Source: Oscillibacter sp. ER4
GTDB taxonomy: Bacteria > Bacillota > Clostridia > Oscillospirales > Oscillospiraceae
Direction of reading: 5' to 3'
DNA: 64,000 nt
NCBI RefSeq assembly: GCF_000765235.1
Contig: NZ_JPJG01000002.1
Coordinates: 41,268-105,267 of the forward strand
The first letter of the stretch is position 1. Each line of letters begins with the position of its first letter. This document shows, in pieces, positions 1 to 9,496 of this stretch. Under the pieces are notes generated by a model. It saw only the letters and a program-made list of their open reading frames with translations. It was not told the DNA's origin and did no database searches. The position numbers and the translations under genes are program-made.

Positions 1-1
1 C

Positions 2-1414
2 TTTGACCACAACCGCACGGGCCAGCTCATGAGCAGGCTGACGAGCGATCTCTTCGAGATCACGGAGCTCGCCCACCACGGCCCCGAGGACCTGCTCATT
101 TCGACGCTGACGATCGTCGGCGCGCTCGCCATCCTGTTTTCCATCGAGTGGCGGCTCGCGCTGGTCGTGGCGTGCATCCTGCCGGTGTTCATCGCGGTCA
201 TCATGTCGCGCCGCAGCAAGATGACGGCAGCCTCGCGCGGCGAGAAGCAGAAGACTGCCGCCATCAACGTCGGCATTGAGTCGTCGCTCTCCGGCATCCG
301 CACGGCGCGCGCCTTTGCCAACGAGGAAGAGGAGATCGACAAATTCAACGCGGCGAACGAGGAATTCAAGGTCTCCAAGCGCAAATTCCACCACGAGATG
401 GGTGTGTTCAACGCGACGATGGAATTTTTTATGACGCTGCTCTCTGCCGCCGTCATCACGGTGGGCGGCTATCTCATCATGCGCGGCGAGATGAACTACA
501 TTGACCTCATCACGTTTTCCCTTTACATCGCAACGTTCATCAACCCCGTGCGAAAGCTCGCGAATTTCTCTGAGATTTTTGCTCGTGGCTTTGCAGGTCT
601 TGAGCGCTTCACGGCGCTCATGCGCGTCGAGCCCGCGCTCAAGGACGCACCGGACGCGAAGGAGCTCGAACACTGCCGCGGCGAGATCGACGTCGACCAT
701 GTGAGCTTTTCTTACGAGGGCGAGGAGAATGAAGGCGTGCTCCACGACGTGAGCGTGCATATAAGGCCTGGCGAGATGCTCGCCATCGTCGGCCCCTCCG
801 GCGGAGGCAAGTCGACGCTCTGCCAGCTCATCCCGCGCTTTTACGAGGTGAGCGAGGGCGCGATCCGTATCGACGGGGAAGATGTGCGCTCTCTTACGCA
901 GTCGTCTCTTCACCGCGCCATCGGCATCGTGCAGCAGGATGTGTTCCTCTTTGCCGACACGGTGCGCGAGAATATCCGCTATGGCCGCCCCGACGCGACG
1001 GACGAGGAGATCGTCGAAGCGGCGAAGCGCGCGGAGATTTACGATGATATCATGGCCATGCCGCACGGCTTCGACACCTATGTCGGCGAGCGCGGCACGA
1101 TGCTCTCCGGCGGACAGAAGCAGCGCGTGTCCATCGCGCGCATCTTCCTCAAAAACCCGCCCATCCTCATTCTGGACGAGGCGACGAGCGCGCTCGACAG
1201 CGTGACGGAGGTCAAAATTCAGCACGCTTTCGACGAGCTCGCGCGTGGGCGCACGACGCTTGTGATCGCGCACCGCCTCTCGACCATCCGCTCGGCGGAC
1301 CGCATCCTCGTCGTCGAGAATGGCCGCATCGCCGAGCAGGGCAGCCACGAGGCGCTGCTCGCGCAAAACGGCGAGTATGCGTCCCTCTGGCGCACGCAGA
1401 ATGGGAAAGCATGA
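2..1414 (+). CDS. ABC exporter, fused permease and ATPase (5' end outside window)
   Basis: This is the C-terminal part of a half-size ABC exporter that pumps a drug, lipid or peptide across the membrane using ATP. The reading frame is open from base 2 and already shows the exporter signature F-D-x-N-R-T-G-Q-L-M-S-R-L, so the gene starts upstream of the window. Counting from the first Met at 29, membrane helices fill about residues 25-190, followed by the ATPase: Walker A GPSGGGKST near 255, signature LSGGQ near 360, Walker B ILILDEATSALD near 380 and the H-loop IAHRLST near 413. All catalytic elements are intact. It overlaps the next gene by 4 bp (ATGA), so the two are translationally coupled. 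The substrate cannot be told. Confidence 0.93.
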   Translation, partial: FDHNRTGQLMSRLTSDLFEITELAHHGPEDLLISTLTIVGALAILFSIEWRLALVVACILPVFIAVIMSRRSKMTAASRGEKQKTAAINVGIESSLSGIRTARAFANEEEEIDKFNAANEEFKVSKRKFHHEMGVFNATMEFFMTLLSAAVITVGGYLIMRGEMNYIDLITFSLYIATFINPVRKLANFSEIFARGFAGLERFTALMRVEPALKDAPDAKELEHCRGEIDVDHVSFSYEGEENEGVLHDVSVHIRPGEMLAIVGPSGGGKSTLCQLIPRFYEVSEGAIRIDGEDVRSLTQSSLHRAIGIVQQDVFLFADTVRENIRYGRPDATDEEIVEAAKRAEIYDDIMAMPHGFDTYVGERGTMLSGGQKQRVSIARIFLKNPPILILDEATSALDSVTEVKIQHAFDELARGRTTLVIAHRLSTIRSADRILVVENGRIAEQGSHEALLAQNGEYASLWRTQNGKA

Positions 1415-2202
1415 TGGACAGACGGCAGCTTTTGGATCGCGCCGCGCGCAATGGCGATGAGCGCGTGCTGCTGGCGCACATTCTGGACAAGTGTGAGCAG
1501 AGCAGAAACCGCAATATCCCGTCGGCGACGGACTTTTTGAGCCCCGCTGAGCAGCGCAGCGCGCAGGACCTACTGCATGCCGCCGCCATTCATGACGGCT
1601 GCGCCTTCTGCGGTGGATTTGAGCGCGCGGAGCGGAGAATGCTCCTCTTTCTGCCCGACTGGCAGGAGGAGGCCGACGAGAGCGAGTACATGACGGCGCT
1701 CCGCTGCACGTATCGCAAGGAAGATACGCTGACGCACCGCGACTTTCTCGGCTCGCTGATGGCGCAGGGCGTCACGCGCGAAAAGCTCGGCGACATTTTG
1801 GTGTCGGAGGGCTCGTGCGATTTGATCGTCTCGCGCGATATCGCGCCGTATCTGCTGCAAAACGTGACGAGCGCGGGGCGCGTGAAGCTCTCGGTCAGCG
1901 AGATCGAGCTTTCAGACTTGAGCGTCCCCGAGCTCAAGGTCAAGGAGATTCGCGACACGGTCTCGACACTGCGGCTCGACGCCGTGGCGGCGAGCGGCTT
2001 TTCGATGAGCCGCGGCAAGGCGCAGGAGCTCATCTCATCCGGGCGCGTGCAGCTCAACCACCGCGAAACGCTCAAGAGCGACGCCCCCGTCGCGCAGGGG
2101 GATGTGATCTCCGCCCGCGGCCTCGGCAAGTTCGAGGTCGCCGAGGTCGGCGGCCTGAGTAAAAAAGGAAGAACGGCGCTTTTGCTGCGCCGATACCTGT
2201 AA
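1411..2202 (+). CDS. ylmH: YlmH-like S4-domain RNA-binding protein
   Basis: A 263-residue cytoplasmic protein of the YlmH family, known in Gram-positives as an RNA-binding S4 protein linked to ribosome quality control and often encoded near division genes. The family hallmark FLSPAEQ and the CAFCGG/ERR stretch appear in the N-terminal half. The S4 domain covers about residues 185-245 (SGFSMSRGKAQELISSGRV). The length is typical. The start overlaps the end of the exporter gene by 4 bp. The usual ylm/divIVA neighbours are absent here; an exporter precedes it and a DUF896 gene follows. Identification is by motif recognition. Confidence 0.85.
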   Translation: MMDRRQLLDRAARNGDERVLLAHILDKCEQSRNRNIPSATDFLSPAEQRSAQDLLHAAAIHDGCAFCGGFERAERRMLLFLPDWQEEADESEYMTALRCTYRKEDTLTHRDFLGSLMAQGVTREKLGDILVSEGSCDLIVSRDIAPYLLQNVTSAGRVKLSVSEIELSDLSVPELKVKEIRDTVSTLRLDAVAASGFSMSRGKAQELISSGRVQLNHRETLKSDAPVAQGDVISARGLGKFEVAEVGGLSKKGRTALLLRRYL

Positions 2203-2215
2203 GGAGAAGAAGCAT

Positions 2216-2467
2216 ATGACGATGGATGAAAAGATCGCGCGCATCAACGCGCTGGCGCACAAGGCCAAGGCCGAGGGCCTGACCGACGAGGAAAAGGAGG
2301 AGCAGGCGTGCCTGCGCCGCGACTATATCGACTCGGTGAAGGCAAACCTCAGATCCCAGCTCAATACGCTCTATGTGCTGGATGAAAAGACGGGCAAAAA
2401 GACGAAGATCGTCGACTTTGAACGCGAGCGCGCCGCGAGAGCGGGCAAGAAAAAGGAGAAGAACTGA
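2216..2467 (+). CDS. DUF896 family protein (YnzC-like)
   Basis: A small, highly charged cytoplasmic protein of 83 residues. It matches the DUF896/YnzC family: an N-terminal helical hairpin (EKIARINALAHKAKAEG, then LTDEEKEEQ) followed by an arginine-rich segment with LRRDYIDSVKANL, and a basic tail. The function of the family is not established; the B. subtilis member lies in an SOS operon. The start follows an AAGGAGAAG ribosome site; Met at 2222 is an alternative. The stop codon overlaps the start of the next gene (TGATGA), which indicates one operon. Confidence 0.85.
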   Translation: MTMDEKIARINALAHKAKAEGLTDEEKEEQACLRRDYIDSVKANLRSQLNTLYVLDEKTGKKTKIVDFERERAARAGKKKEKN

Positions 2468-3684
2468 TGAGCAAGGATTTTGAATACGATCCCGAGACCG
2501 GTTCGTTCCGCTTTGACGAGAGCGGCGGAAAAACGAAGAAAAAGAACGATGTCGACGTCGGCGGCTGGATTTTGATCGCGGCGCTGTTTGCCTTCGGCCT
2601 GTGGCCCATCGGCCTCATCGCGCTCATCTCCAAGCTCTCGGACAAGCCGAAAAAGGTGAGTTCGCCGCGCAGTGGCATGCGCACGTCCACAAGCCCGAAT
2701 GCAAACGTTTCCTCGCGCAGCAAGGTGGAAAAGTCCGTGGTGAAGACGGCGAAGCAGATGAACCGCGCGCCGAAGACTTCCGACAAGACCGCGCGCACGC
2801 TGATGATCATCGGCGGCATTATCGCCTTGGCTGCCGGCAGCGGGCTGATCTCGAACATCGGCGAGATCATCGGCTACGGCTGGTATTCCTACATGGCCGA
2901 GTACATGCTGTCCGAGTGCGGCTTCCTTGCCGGCGGTATCGCGATGTTTGCTGCCGGTCAGCGCATGAAGCGCCGCAGTGCACGCATCGCGCGCTATCTC
3001 GCCGTGATGGGCGAGCGCGGCTACATCAGCGTGGAGGAGCTCTGCACCGTAACGGGCAAGAGCCGCAAAAAAATCGAGAGTGACCTTGACTACATGGTCG
3101 AAAAGGGCCTGCTCGGCACGGGCGCGTACTTAGACAGCGGCCGCGGCATCTTCTTCCGCAGCGCCGACGCCTTTGCCGACTACGCGAATGCGACCGCGAA
3201 AAAGGAAAACGTCACGCCCAAGGAAGCGAACGAGGGCTACGCGGGCGCGCTGCGCGCCATCCGCTCGGCGAACGACCGCATCGCCGACGCCGTGCTGAGT
3301 GAGAAGATCGACCACCTCGAGACCGTTGCGGGCAAAATTTTCCGCGAGGTCGAGGAGCATCCCGAAAAGCAGCAGCAGGCCGCGACGTTCCTCAATTACT
3401 ACCTGCCCACGACGCTCAAGCTGCTTGACAGCTACGCCAAGTTTGAAGAGGCGGGCATCGAGGGCGAGAATCTCTCCCGCGCGCAGGAGCGCATCGAAGA
3501 GACGATGGATGCCCTCATCAAGGGCTTTGACAAGCAGCTCGACGATTTGTACCGCAACGAGGCGATGGACATCGACAGCGATATCCGCGTGATGGAAAAT
3601 ATGCTCCGCCGCGACACGGCGAGCGTGGAGGAGGATTTCGGCCTCGGCGGCGCCGCTGCGCAGCGCGCACCGGATGAGGAATAA
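2467..3684 (+). CDS. XpaC-like membrane protein (5-bromo-4-chloroindolyl phosphate hydrolysis family)
   Basis: A 405-residue protein. Residues 1-30 resemble a short acidic start (FEYDPETGSFRFDESGG). Membrane segments lie near 37-55, with a pair at about 115-165. A small winged-helix-like segment at about 178-215 has YISVEELCTVTGKSRKKIESDL. The C-terminal third is a long helical coiled region ending in LDDLYRNEAMDIDSDIRVM, which is the conserved end of the XpaC family. The family name comes from a weak phosphatase phenotype in B. subtilis; its real role, perhaps at the envelope, is unknown. It is the last gene of the ylmH-DUF896 operon, with 48 bp to glgB. Confidence 0.7.
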   Translation: MSKDFEYDPETGSFRFDESGGKTKKKNDVDVGGWILIAALFAFGLWPIGLIALISKLSDKPKKVSSPRSGMRTSTSPNANVSSRSKVEKSVVKTAKQMNRAPKTSDKTARTLMIIGGIIALAAGSGLISNIGEIIGYGWYSYMAEYMLSECGFLAGGIAMFAAGQRMKRRSARIARYLAVMGERGYISVEELCTVTGKSRKKIESDLDYMVEKGLLGTGAYLDSGRGIFFRSADAFADYANATAKKENVTPKEANEGYAGALRAIRSANDRIADAVLSEKIDHLETVAGKIFREVEEHPEKQQQAATFLNYYLPTTLKLLDSYAKFEEAGIEGENLSRAQERIEETMDALIKGFDKQLDDLYRNEAMDIDSDIRVMENMLRRDTASVEEDFGLGGAAAQRAPDEE

Positions 3685-3732
3685 GGTGCTGCGCCGCTCT
3701 CATACGCTCTATGAGGAGAAAGGACAAGAGGC

Positions 3733-5661
3733 ATGAAACAAACCGGCAGACGATTTGACGCCGCAGCTTTTTACGGCGGCACGAACAGCGAGGCCTACCG
3801 CTATCTCGGCGCGCACCGCACGCGGCGGTCGGGGAAAGACGGCTACGTCTTCCGCACCTGGGCGCCGAACGCCGCGCATGTGTCCGTTGTGGGCGATTTC
3901 TGCGGCTGGAACGGCTACGCCCACCCGATGGAAAAGAACGCGGACGGCTTCTGGGAGTGCTTTGTGCCGTCCCTCAAGCGCTACGACACCTACAAGTTTG
4001 CTGTGACGGCACAGACGGGCGAGACCGTGCTCAAGGCCGACCCCTATGCTTTCCACGCCGAAACCCGCCCCGGTACGGCCAGCAAGCTCTATGACCTCGG
4101 CGGCTACCGCTGGGGGGATGACGAATGGCGCGCGAGCCGCGCAAAGGCACCCCTCGACCGCTCGCCGCTCAACATTTACGAGGTCCATCTCGGCTCATGG
4201 CGGCGGCGCGAGAACGGTGATTTTTACGATTACCGCACGCTTGCCCATGAGCTGGCGGATCACGTTCTGGACCTTGGCTACAACTGCGTCGAGCTCATGC
4301 CCGTCACCGAGTATCCGCTTGACGATTCCTGGGGCTATCAGTGCACCGGCTATTTTGCCGCAACGTCGCGCTACGGCACGCCCAGGGATTTTATGTACTT
4401 TGTCGACCATCTGCACCAAAAGGGCATTTCCGTCATTTTAGACTGGGTGCCGTCGCACTTCTGCAAGGACGCGCACGGCCTCATCGACTTTGACGGCACG
4501 CCCTGCTACGAATACGCCGACCCCAATAAGCGCGAGCACAAGGGCTGGGGAACGCGTGTGTTCGACTATGGCCGTGGCGAGGTGAAGAGCTTTCTCCTTT
4601 CCTCTGCTGCGTTCTGGCTGCGCGAGTTCCATGTGGACGGCCTGCGCGTGGACGCGGTCGCGTCGATGCTGTACCTCGACTACGGCCGTGAAAACGGCCG
4701 CTGGACGCCGAACATCAATGGCGGGCACGAGAATTTAGAGGCCATCGACTTCCTGCGCGCGCTCAACGAGACTGCGTTTTCCGTCGACCCGAACGCGCTG
4801 ATGGTCGCCGAGGAGTCGACCGCGTGGCCGCTCGTCACGCGGCCCGCCAAGGATGGCGGCCTCGGCTTCAACCTCAAGTGGAACATGGGCTGGATGAACG
4901 ACATGTGCCACTATTTGAAGCTCGACCCCTGGTTCCGCCAGTTCCACCACAAGGACATCACGTTCTCGCTGATGTACGCCTTTTCGGAGAATTTCGTCCT
5001 GCCGATCTCGCACGACGAGGTCGTGCACATGAAGGGGTCGCTTCGCGGCAAGATGCCGGGGGATGACTGGCAGCAGCTCGCGGGCGTGCGCGCGTTCACG
5101 GCGTACCTGCTCGCCCATCCGGGGAAAAAGCTCACATTCATGGGCGCGGAGCTCGGCCAGTGGCATGAGTGGAATTTTGCCTCGCAGCTCGACTGGTATT
5201 TGCTCGAAAACAAAGAAAATCAGCAGACCCAGCGGTTTTTCAAGGACATCAACCGCTTTTACTTATCGCAGAGCCCGCTTTGGGACATTGACTTTTCATG
5301 GGAGGGCTTTGAGTGGCTCGTCGCCGACGACAACCACAACAACGTCGTCGTCTTCGTCCGGCGCGACCGGAAAGGGCGCGAGCTCATCGCGGCGGTCAAC
5401 TTCTCGCCCGTCGGACGCGCGGACTACCGCTTCGGCGTCCCGCCGAAAAAGATATACCGCGAGGTGTTTACCACCGACCTTCCCGCATACGGCGGCACGG
5501 GCGACTGGCGCAACGAAGGAGAGCTTTTGACCGAGTCCATCCCCTCGCACGGCAAGCCCTGCTCGCTGTGCGTGACCATCCCACCGCTCGGCGCGGTGTT
5601 CTTCGCGGGCGAGGGCGAATGGCAGGAAGAGGAGAAAACCAACGAGCCGCCCGAGGTGTGA
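3733..5661 (+). CDS. glgB: 1,4-alpha-glucan branching enzyme
   Basis: Transfers alpha-1,4 glucan segments to make alpha-1,6 branches in glycogen. The protein has 642 residues, a normal length. An N-terminal CBM48-like domain ([21 protein letters not shown]) precedes the GH13 barrel. The four GH13 signatures are all present: DWVPSHF near 236, [12 protein letters not shown] near 303 (nucleophile Asp), MVAEES near 356 (acid Glu) and PISHDEVVH near 421. A ribosome site GAGGAGAAAGG precedes the ATG. It is the first gene of a five-gene glycogen operon and is 35 bp from glgC. Confidence 0.96.
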   Translation: MKQTGRRFDAAAFYGGTNSEAYRYLGAHRTRRSGKDGYVFRTWAPNAAHVSVVGDFCGWNGYAHPMEKNADGFWECFVPSLKRYDTYKFAVTAQTGETVLKADPYAFHAETRPGTASKLYDLGGYRWGDDEWRASRAKAPLDRSPLNIYEVHLGSWRRRENGDFYDYRTLAHELADHVLDLGYNCVELMPVTEYPLDDSWGYQCTGYFAATSRYGTPRDFMYFVDHLHQKGISVILDWVPSHFCKDAHGLIDFDGTPCYEYADPNKREHKGWGTRVFDYGRGEVKSFLLSSAAFWLREFHVDGLRVDAVASMLYLDYGRENGRWTPNINGGHENLEAIDFLRALNETAFSVDPNALMVAEESTAWPLVTRPAKDGGLGFNLKWNMGWMNDMCHYLKLDPWFRQFHHKDITFSLMYAFSENFVLPISHDEVVHMKGSLRGKMPGDDWQQLAGVRAFTAYLLAHPGKKLTFMGAELGQWHEWNFASQLDWYLLENKENQQTQRFFKDINRFYLSQSPLWDIDFSWEGFEWLVADDNHNNVVVFVRRDRKGRELIAAVNFSPVGRADYRFGVPPKKIYREVFTTDLPAYGGTGDWRNEGELLTESIPSHGKPCSLCVTIPPLGAVFFAGEGEWQEEEKTNEPPEV

Positions 5662-5696
5662 CCGGACGGCAACGAAACAAGGAGGAGAGAACAAGC

Positions 5697-6905
5697 GTGA
5701 AGAAAGAATGTATCGCTATGCTGCTTGCCGGCGGCCAGGGCAGCCGTCTCTACGTGCTCACGGAGAATATGGCGAAGCCCGCCGTGCCGTTTGGCGGCAA
5801 GTTCCGCATCATTGACTTTCCGCTCTCAAACTGCGCCAACGCTGGCATCGACACCGTCGGCGTTCTGACGCAGTACCGCCCGCTGGAGCTCAACCGCTAC
5901 ATCGGCTCGGGCCAGCCGTGGGATCTCGACCGCGCGGACGGCGGCGTGCACATCCTGCCGCCGTATCAGAGCGCGGGCGGTGCGTCGTGGTATAAGGGCA
6001 CGGCCAACGCCATCTTCCAGAACATCGGCTTTGTCGACATGTACGACCCCGAGTATGTGCTCATCCTCTCGGGCGACCACATCTACAAGATGAATTACGC
6101 TAAAATGCTCGCTCACCACAAAAAAGCGGGCGCGGACTGCACCATCTCCGTCATGGAGGTGCCATGGGAGGATGCGCCGCGCTTTGGTATTATGAATGTG
6201 GATGAAAACGACACGATTACGGAATTTGAAGAAAAACCCGCGCATCCCAAGAGCAACTTGGCGTCGATGGGCATTTACGTCTTCACGTGGAAAAAGCTGC
6301 GTGAGTACCTCATCGAGGACGAGAGCGACGAGGCGAGCAGCAACGACTTCGGCAAAAACATCATCCCCAAGATGCTGCAAAACGGGGAAAAGATGGCGGC
6401 GTACCGCTTCTCTGGCTACTGGAAGGACGTCGGCACGCTAGACTCTCTTTGGGATGCGAACATGGATATGCTCGCGACCGGCAGTGGACTTGACTTACTC
6501 GAAAAGGACTGGCCGATCTACGGCCGCTCCGTCTCTGCGCCGCCGGCGTATCTGGGGCAGAACGCGCACGTGAAGCACAGCGTCGTCGCGCGCGGCTGCA
6601 CGGTCGAGGGCGAGGCGGAGAACTCCGTCCTCTCTGAGCGCTGCACGGTGGAGGAGGGCGCAAGCGTCCAGTACTCCATCCTGATGCCCGGTGCGGTCGT
6701 CAAAAAGGACGCGCGCGTCTCCTACGCCATCATCGGCGAGAACGGCGTCGTCGGCGAGCACGCCTTTGTCGGCGCGCCGCCCGAGGCGGTGCCGCCGGAG
6801 CAGTGGGGCATCACGGTGCTCGGCCCCGGCGCGGCGGTCGCGGATGACTATGTGCTGCCTGCCAACCGCATGCGCAGCGTGGACGGAAAGGAGACGGTAC
6901 GATGA
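5697..6905 (+). CDS. glgC: Glucose-1-phosphate adenylyltransferase, catalytic subunit
   Basis: Makes ADP-glucose from glucose-1-phosphate and ATP, the committed step of glycogen synthesis. The start is GTG at 5697, placed 8 bases after a strong AAGGAGGAG site; the open frame continues upstream but overlaps glgB and does not look coding. The 402-residue product begins [17 protein letters not shown], keeping the nucleotidyltransferase loop, then [16 protein letters not shown] and [11 protein letters not shown], and ends with a left-handed beta-helix. The stop overlaps the glgD start (ATGA). The GlgC-GlgD pairing suggests a hetero-oligomer with GlgD as regulatory partner. Confidence 0.95.
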   Translation: MKKECIAMLLAGGQGSRLYVLTENMAKPAVPFGGKFRIIDFPLSNCANAGIDTVGVLTQYRPLELNRYIGSGQPWDLDRADGGVHILPPYQSAGGASWYKGTANAIFQNIGFVDMYDPEYVLILSGDHIYKMNYAKMLAHHKKAGADCTISVMEVPWEDAPRFGIMNVDENDTITEFEEKPAHPKSNLASMGIYVFTWKKLREYLIEDESDEASSNDFGKNIIPKMLQNGEKMAAYRFSGYWKDVGTLDSLWDANMDMLATGSGLDLLEKDWPIYGRSVSAPPAYLGQNAHVKHSVVARGCTVEGEAENSVLSERCTVEEGASVQYSILMPGAVVKKDARVSYAIIGENGVVGEHAFVGAPPEAVPPEQWGITVLGPGAAVADDYVLPANRMRSVDGKETVR

Positions 6906-8014
6906 ACGGACTGCACGGCATCATCTTTGCCTATGAAAAGGCTCCTGGCCTTCGCGAGCTGACCGAAGCGCGTATGCCCGGCTCTGTGCCGTTCGGCGGG
7001 CGCTACCGCGTGGTCGACTTCATGCTCTCCAACATGGCGGGCGCGGGCATCACAGACGTCGGCGTTGTGCTGCACGGCAACTATCAAAGCCTGCTCGAGC
7101 ACATCGGCAGCGGCAAGACGTGGGACATGGCGCGCAAGAACGGCGGTCTCAAGCTGCTGCCGCCCTTTGCCGACGCGCGCAAGTTCGGCGTGGAGGAATT
7201 CCGCGGCAAGATGGAGGCGCTCTCGGGCGTTCGGTCGTACCTGCACGAGATCCGGCAGAAGTACGTCGTCCTGTCCGACAGCGACCTTATCATCAATCTG
7301 CCGCTGCAGAAGGTGCTGGACGCGCACATCGAAAGCGGCGCGGACATCACTTGCGTCTGCACCGAGAGCGGCCAGTTTGTGGAAAACGCCACGTATTTCA
7401 CCGTCAACGAGGCGGGCCGCATCACCGAGACGCGCTGCGCGCCGCACAAGGCGAGCGGCTGCCGCAGCCTGGAGATCTACCTTCTGAGCCGCGATCTGCT
7501 CATTTCCCTTGTGGACGAGTGCGCTGCGCAGGATAAATACAGCTTCCGCAGCGATGTGCTCTGCGCCATGGGCGACAAGCTCGACCTGCGCGCTTTCCTG
7601 TGGGACGGCTTTGCCGCGCAGCTGCGCACGGTGCAGGAATACTATGAGCGCAGCATGCAGCTCTTAGACCCCGCCATCCGCTCCGAGCTCCTGTGTGCCG
7701 AGCGGCCCATCCTCGCTAAAGAGGATGACGAGGCGGCGTCCTACATCGCGCCGGATTCGCGCTGTGTGGGCTCGCTCATCGCCGACGGCTGCCAGATCGA
7801 GGGCAGCGTGGAGGGGAGCATCCTCTTCCCGGGCGTCAAGGTCGGCAAGGGCAGCACCGTCAAAAACTGCATCCTCTTTAAAAACACCGTGGTGGAGGAG
7901 GGTGTGACGCTCGGCTGCGTCATCGCCGACAAGGATGTCCGCATCCGCCGCGGCGGCACACTCATCGGACACGAGAGCTACCCGCTCGCCGTGAGCAAGG
8001 GCAGCATTGTATAA
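6902..8014 (+). CDS. glgD: GlgD, regulatory ADP-glucose pyrophosphorylase-like subunit
   Basis: A 370-residue paralogue of GlgC. It keeps the fold ([21 protein letters not shown] and a C-terminal beta-helix with repeated hexapeptides) but lacks the GGxGxRL nucleotide loop, which is replaced by [19 protein letters not shown]. In Firmicutes GlgD is known as a non-catalytic partner that raises GlgC activity, so the same role is likely. It overlaps glgC by 4 bp and lies 30 bp from glgA. Loss of the loop is seen directly; the regulatory role is from family knowledge. Confidence 0.92.
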   Translation: MNGLHGIIFAYEKAPGLRELTEARMPGSVPFGGRYRVVDFMLSNMAGAGITDVGVVLHGNYQSLLEHIGSGKTWDMARKNGGLKLLPPFADARKFGVEEFRGKMEALSGVRSYLHEIRQKYVVLSDSDLIINLPLQKVLDAHIESGADITCVCTESGQFVENATYFTVNEAGRITETRCAPHKASGCRSLEIYLLSRDLLISLVDECAAQDKYSFRSDVLCAMGDKLDLRAFLWDGFAAQLRTVQEYYERSMQLLDPAIRSELLCAERPILAKEDDEAASYIAPDSRCVGSLIADGCQIEGSVEGSILFPGVKVGKGSTVKNCILFKNTVVEEGVTLGCVIADKDVRIRRGGTLIGHESYPLAVSKGSIV

Positions 8015-8044
8015 AAGCAGCAAACAGAAGAAAGGAGCTTGCAG

Positions 8045-9478
8045 ATGAACATTTTGTATGTGACGAGCGAGGCGGTCCCCTTTTGCAAGACGGGCGGCCT
8101 TGCCGACGTGGCCGGCAGCCTTCCGCAGGCGCTCGCGGCAAACGGAGACCGCGTGAGCGTCATCCTGCCGCTTTACGAGCGCGTGAAGGACAAGTGGGGC
8201 GAGCAGCTCCACTTTGAAAAGTGGACGTTCGTGCGCCTTGCGTGGCGCAGCGTCTACTGCGGGCTCTTTTCGCTCGAGCGTGACGGCGTCACGTGGTACT
8301 TTGTCGACAATGAGACGTATTTCCGCCGCAGCGAGCTCTACGGCTACTATGACGACGGCGAGCGCTTTGGCTTTTTCTCCCGCGCGGTGACGGAACTGCT
8401 CAAGTCCCTGCCGCAAAAGCCCGACGTTGTCCACTGCAACGACTGGCAGAGCGCGCTTGTGCCCATCTACATCAGGGATGAAGCCGTGCGCGACGACTTT
8501 TATAAGGGAATCCGAACCGTCATTACGGTGCATAATATCGAATATCAGGGCCGCTACGGCAGCCGCACGGTCGAAGACCTGTTCGGCCTGGACCATGGCT
8601 GGTTCGACGGCGGCACGATCGAATTCGGCGGCGATGTGAACCTTTTAAAGGGCGCGATCGTCACGGCGGACGCCGTGACCGCCGTGAGCCCGACCTACGC
8701 GCAGGAGCTCAAGTACGCGTACTTTGCCCACGGGCTGGAAAACGTGATGAGCATGAACGCGCGCAAGCTCCACGGCGTGCTCAACGGCATCGACATGCAG
8801 CGCTATGACCCGTCGCACGACAGGAATCTCGTAGCGGTCTACTCGCCCGGCGACCTTGCCGGAAAGAAGAAGGACAAGGCAGCGCTCCAGCGCGTGCTGG
8901 GGCTGCAGGAACGGCCCGACACGCCCATCCTTGCGATGGTCACGCGCCTTGTCTCCCACAAGGGGCTCGACCTTGTGTGCGAAACGCTCGACGCATTTAT
9001 GGGCAAGGACGTACAGTTCGTCGTGCTCGGCAAGGGCGACGCGAAGTACGAAACGTTTTTTGAGTACGCCAAGCAGCGCTACGGCGGACGCATGGCCGTC
9101 TACCTCGGCTATTCCGAGCAGCTCGCCATGCAGATCTACGCGGGCGCAGACCTCTTCCTGATGCCGTCGAAGAGCGAGCCGTGCGGGCTCTCGCAGATGA
9201 TCGCGATGCGCTACGGCGCGGTGCCCATCGTGCGCGAGACCGGCGGATTAAAGGACACTGTCCATGCGTATGAAGCCTGGAACGGACAGGGCAACGGCTT
9301 CACCTTTGCCAACTACAACGCTGGCGACATGTGCCACGTGATCTGCGAGGCCATTGACCTTTACCATGACAACAAGGGCGCCTACGCGATGCTCCAGCAG
9401 CGCGGCATGACCGCAGATTTCAGCTGGACGCGCTCGGCGCAGGAATACCGCAACATTTACGAATCTATCTGCCGATAA
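8045..9478 (+). CDS. glgA: Glycogen synthase (ADP-glucose dependent)
   Basis: A GT5 glycosyltransferase that elongates alpha-1,4 glucan from ADP-glucose. The product has 477 residues. The ADP-glucose loop KTGGLADVAGSLPQAL is at residues 16-31 and the C-terminal catalytic region MPSKSEPCGLSQMIAMRYG is near 378. The ATG at 8045 follows AAAGGAGC by a normal distance; the in-frame TTG two codons upstream is not needed. It lies between glgD and glgP in the glycogen operon. Confidence 0.95.
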   Translation: MNILYVTSEAVPFCKTGGLADVAGSLPQALAANGDRVSVILPLYERVKDKWGEQLHFEKWTFVRLAWRSVYCGLFSLERDGVTWYFVDNETYFRRSELYGYYDDGERFGFFSRAVTELLKSLPQKPDVVHCNDWQSALVPIYIRDEAVRDDFYKGIRTVITVHNIEYQGRYGSRTVEDLFGLDHGWFDGGTIEFGGDVNLLKGAIVTADAVTAVSPTYAQELKYAYFAHGLENVMSMNARKLHGVLNGIDMQRYDPSHDRNLVAVYSPGDLAGKKKDKAALQRVLGLQERPDTPILAMVTRLVSHKGLDLVCETLDAFMGKDVQFVVLGKGDAKYETFFEYAKQRYGGRMAVYLGYSEQLAMQIYAGADLFLMPSKSEPCGLSQMIAMRYGAVPIVRETGGLKDTVHAYEAWNGQGNGFTFANYNAGDMCHVICEAIDLYHDNKGAYAMLQQRGMTADFSWTRSAQEYRNIYESICR

Positions 9479-9496
9479 AGAAAAGGAAAACGATCT

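Noticed and set aside
5313..5696. Long upstream extension of the glgC frame overlapping glgB
   Set aside because: It has no ribosome site, is very Arg-rich as expected for a shadow of glgB, and a GTG with a strong AAGGAGGAG site exists at 5697.
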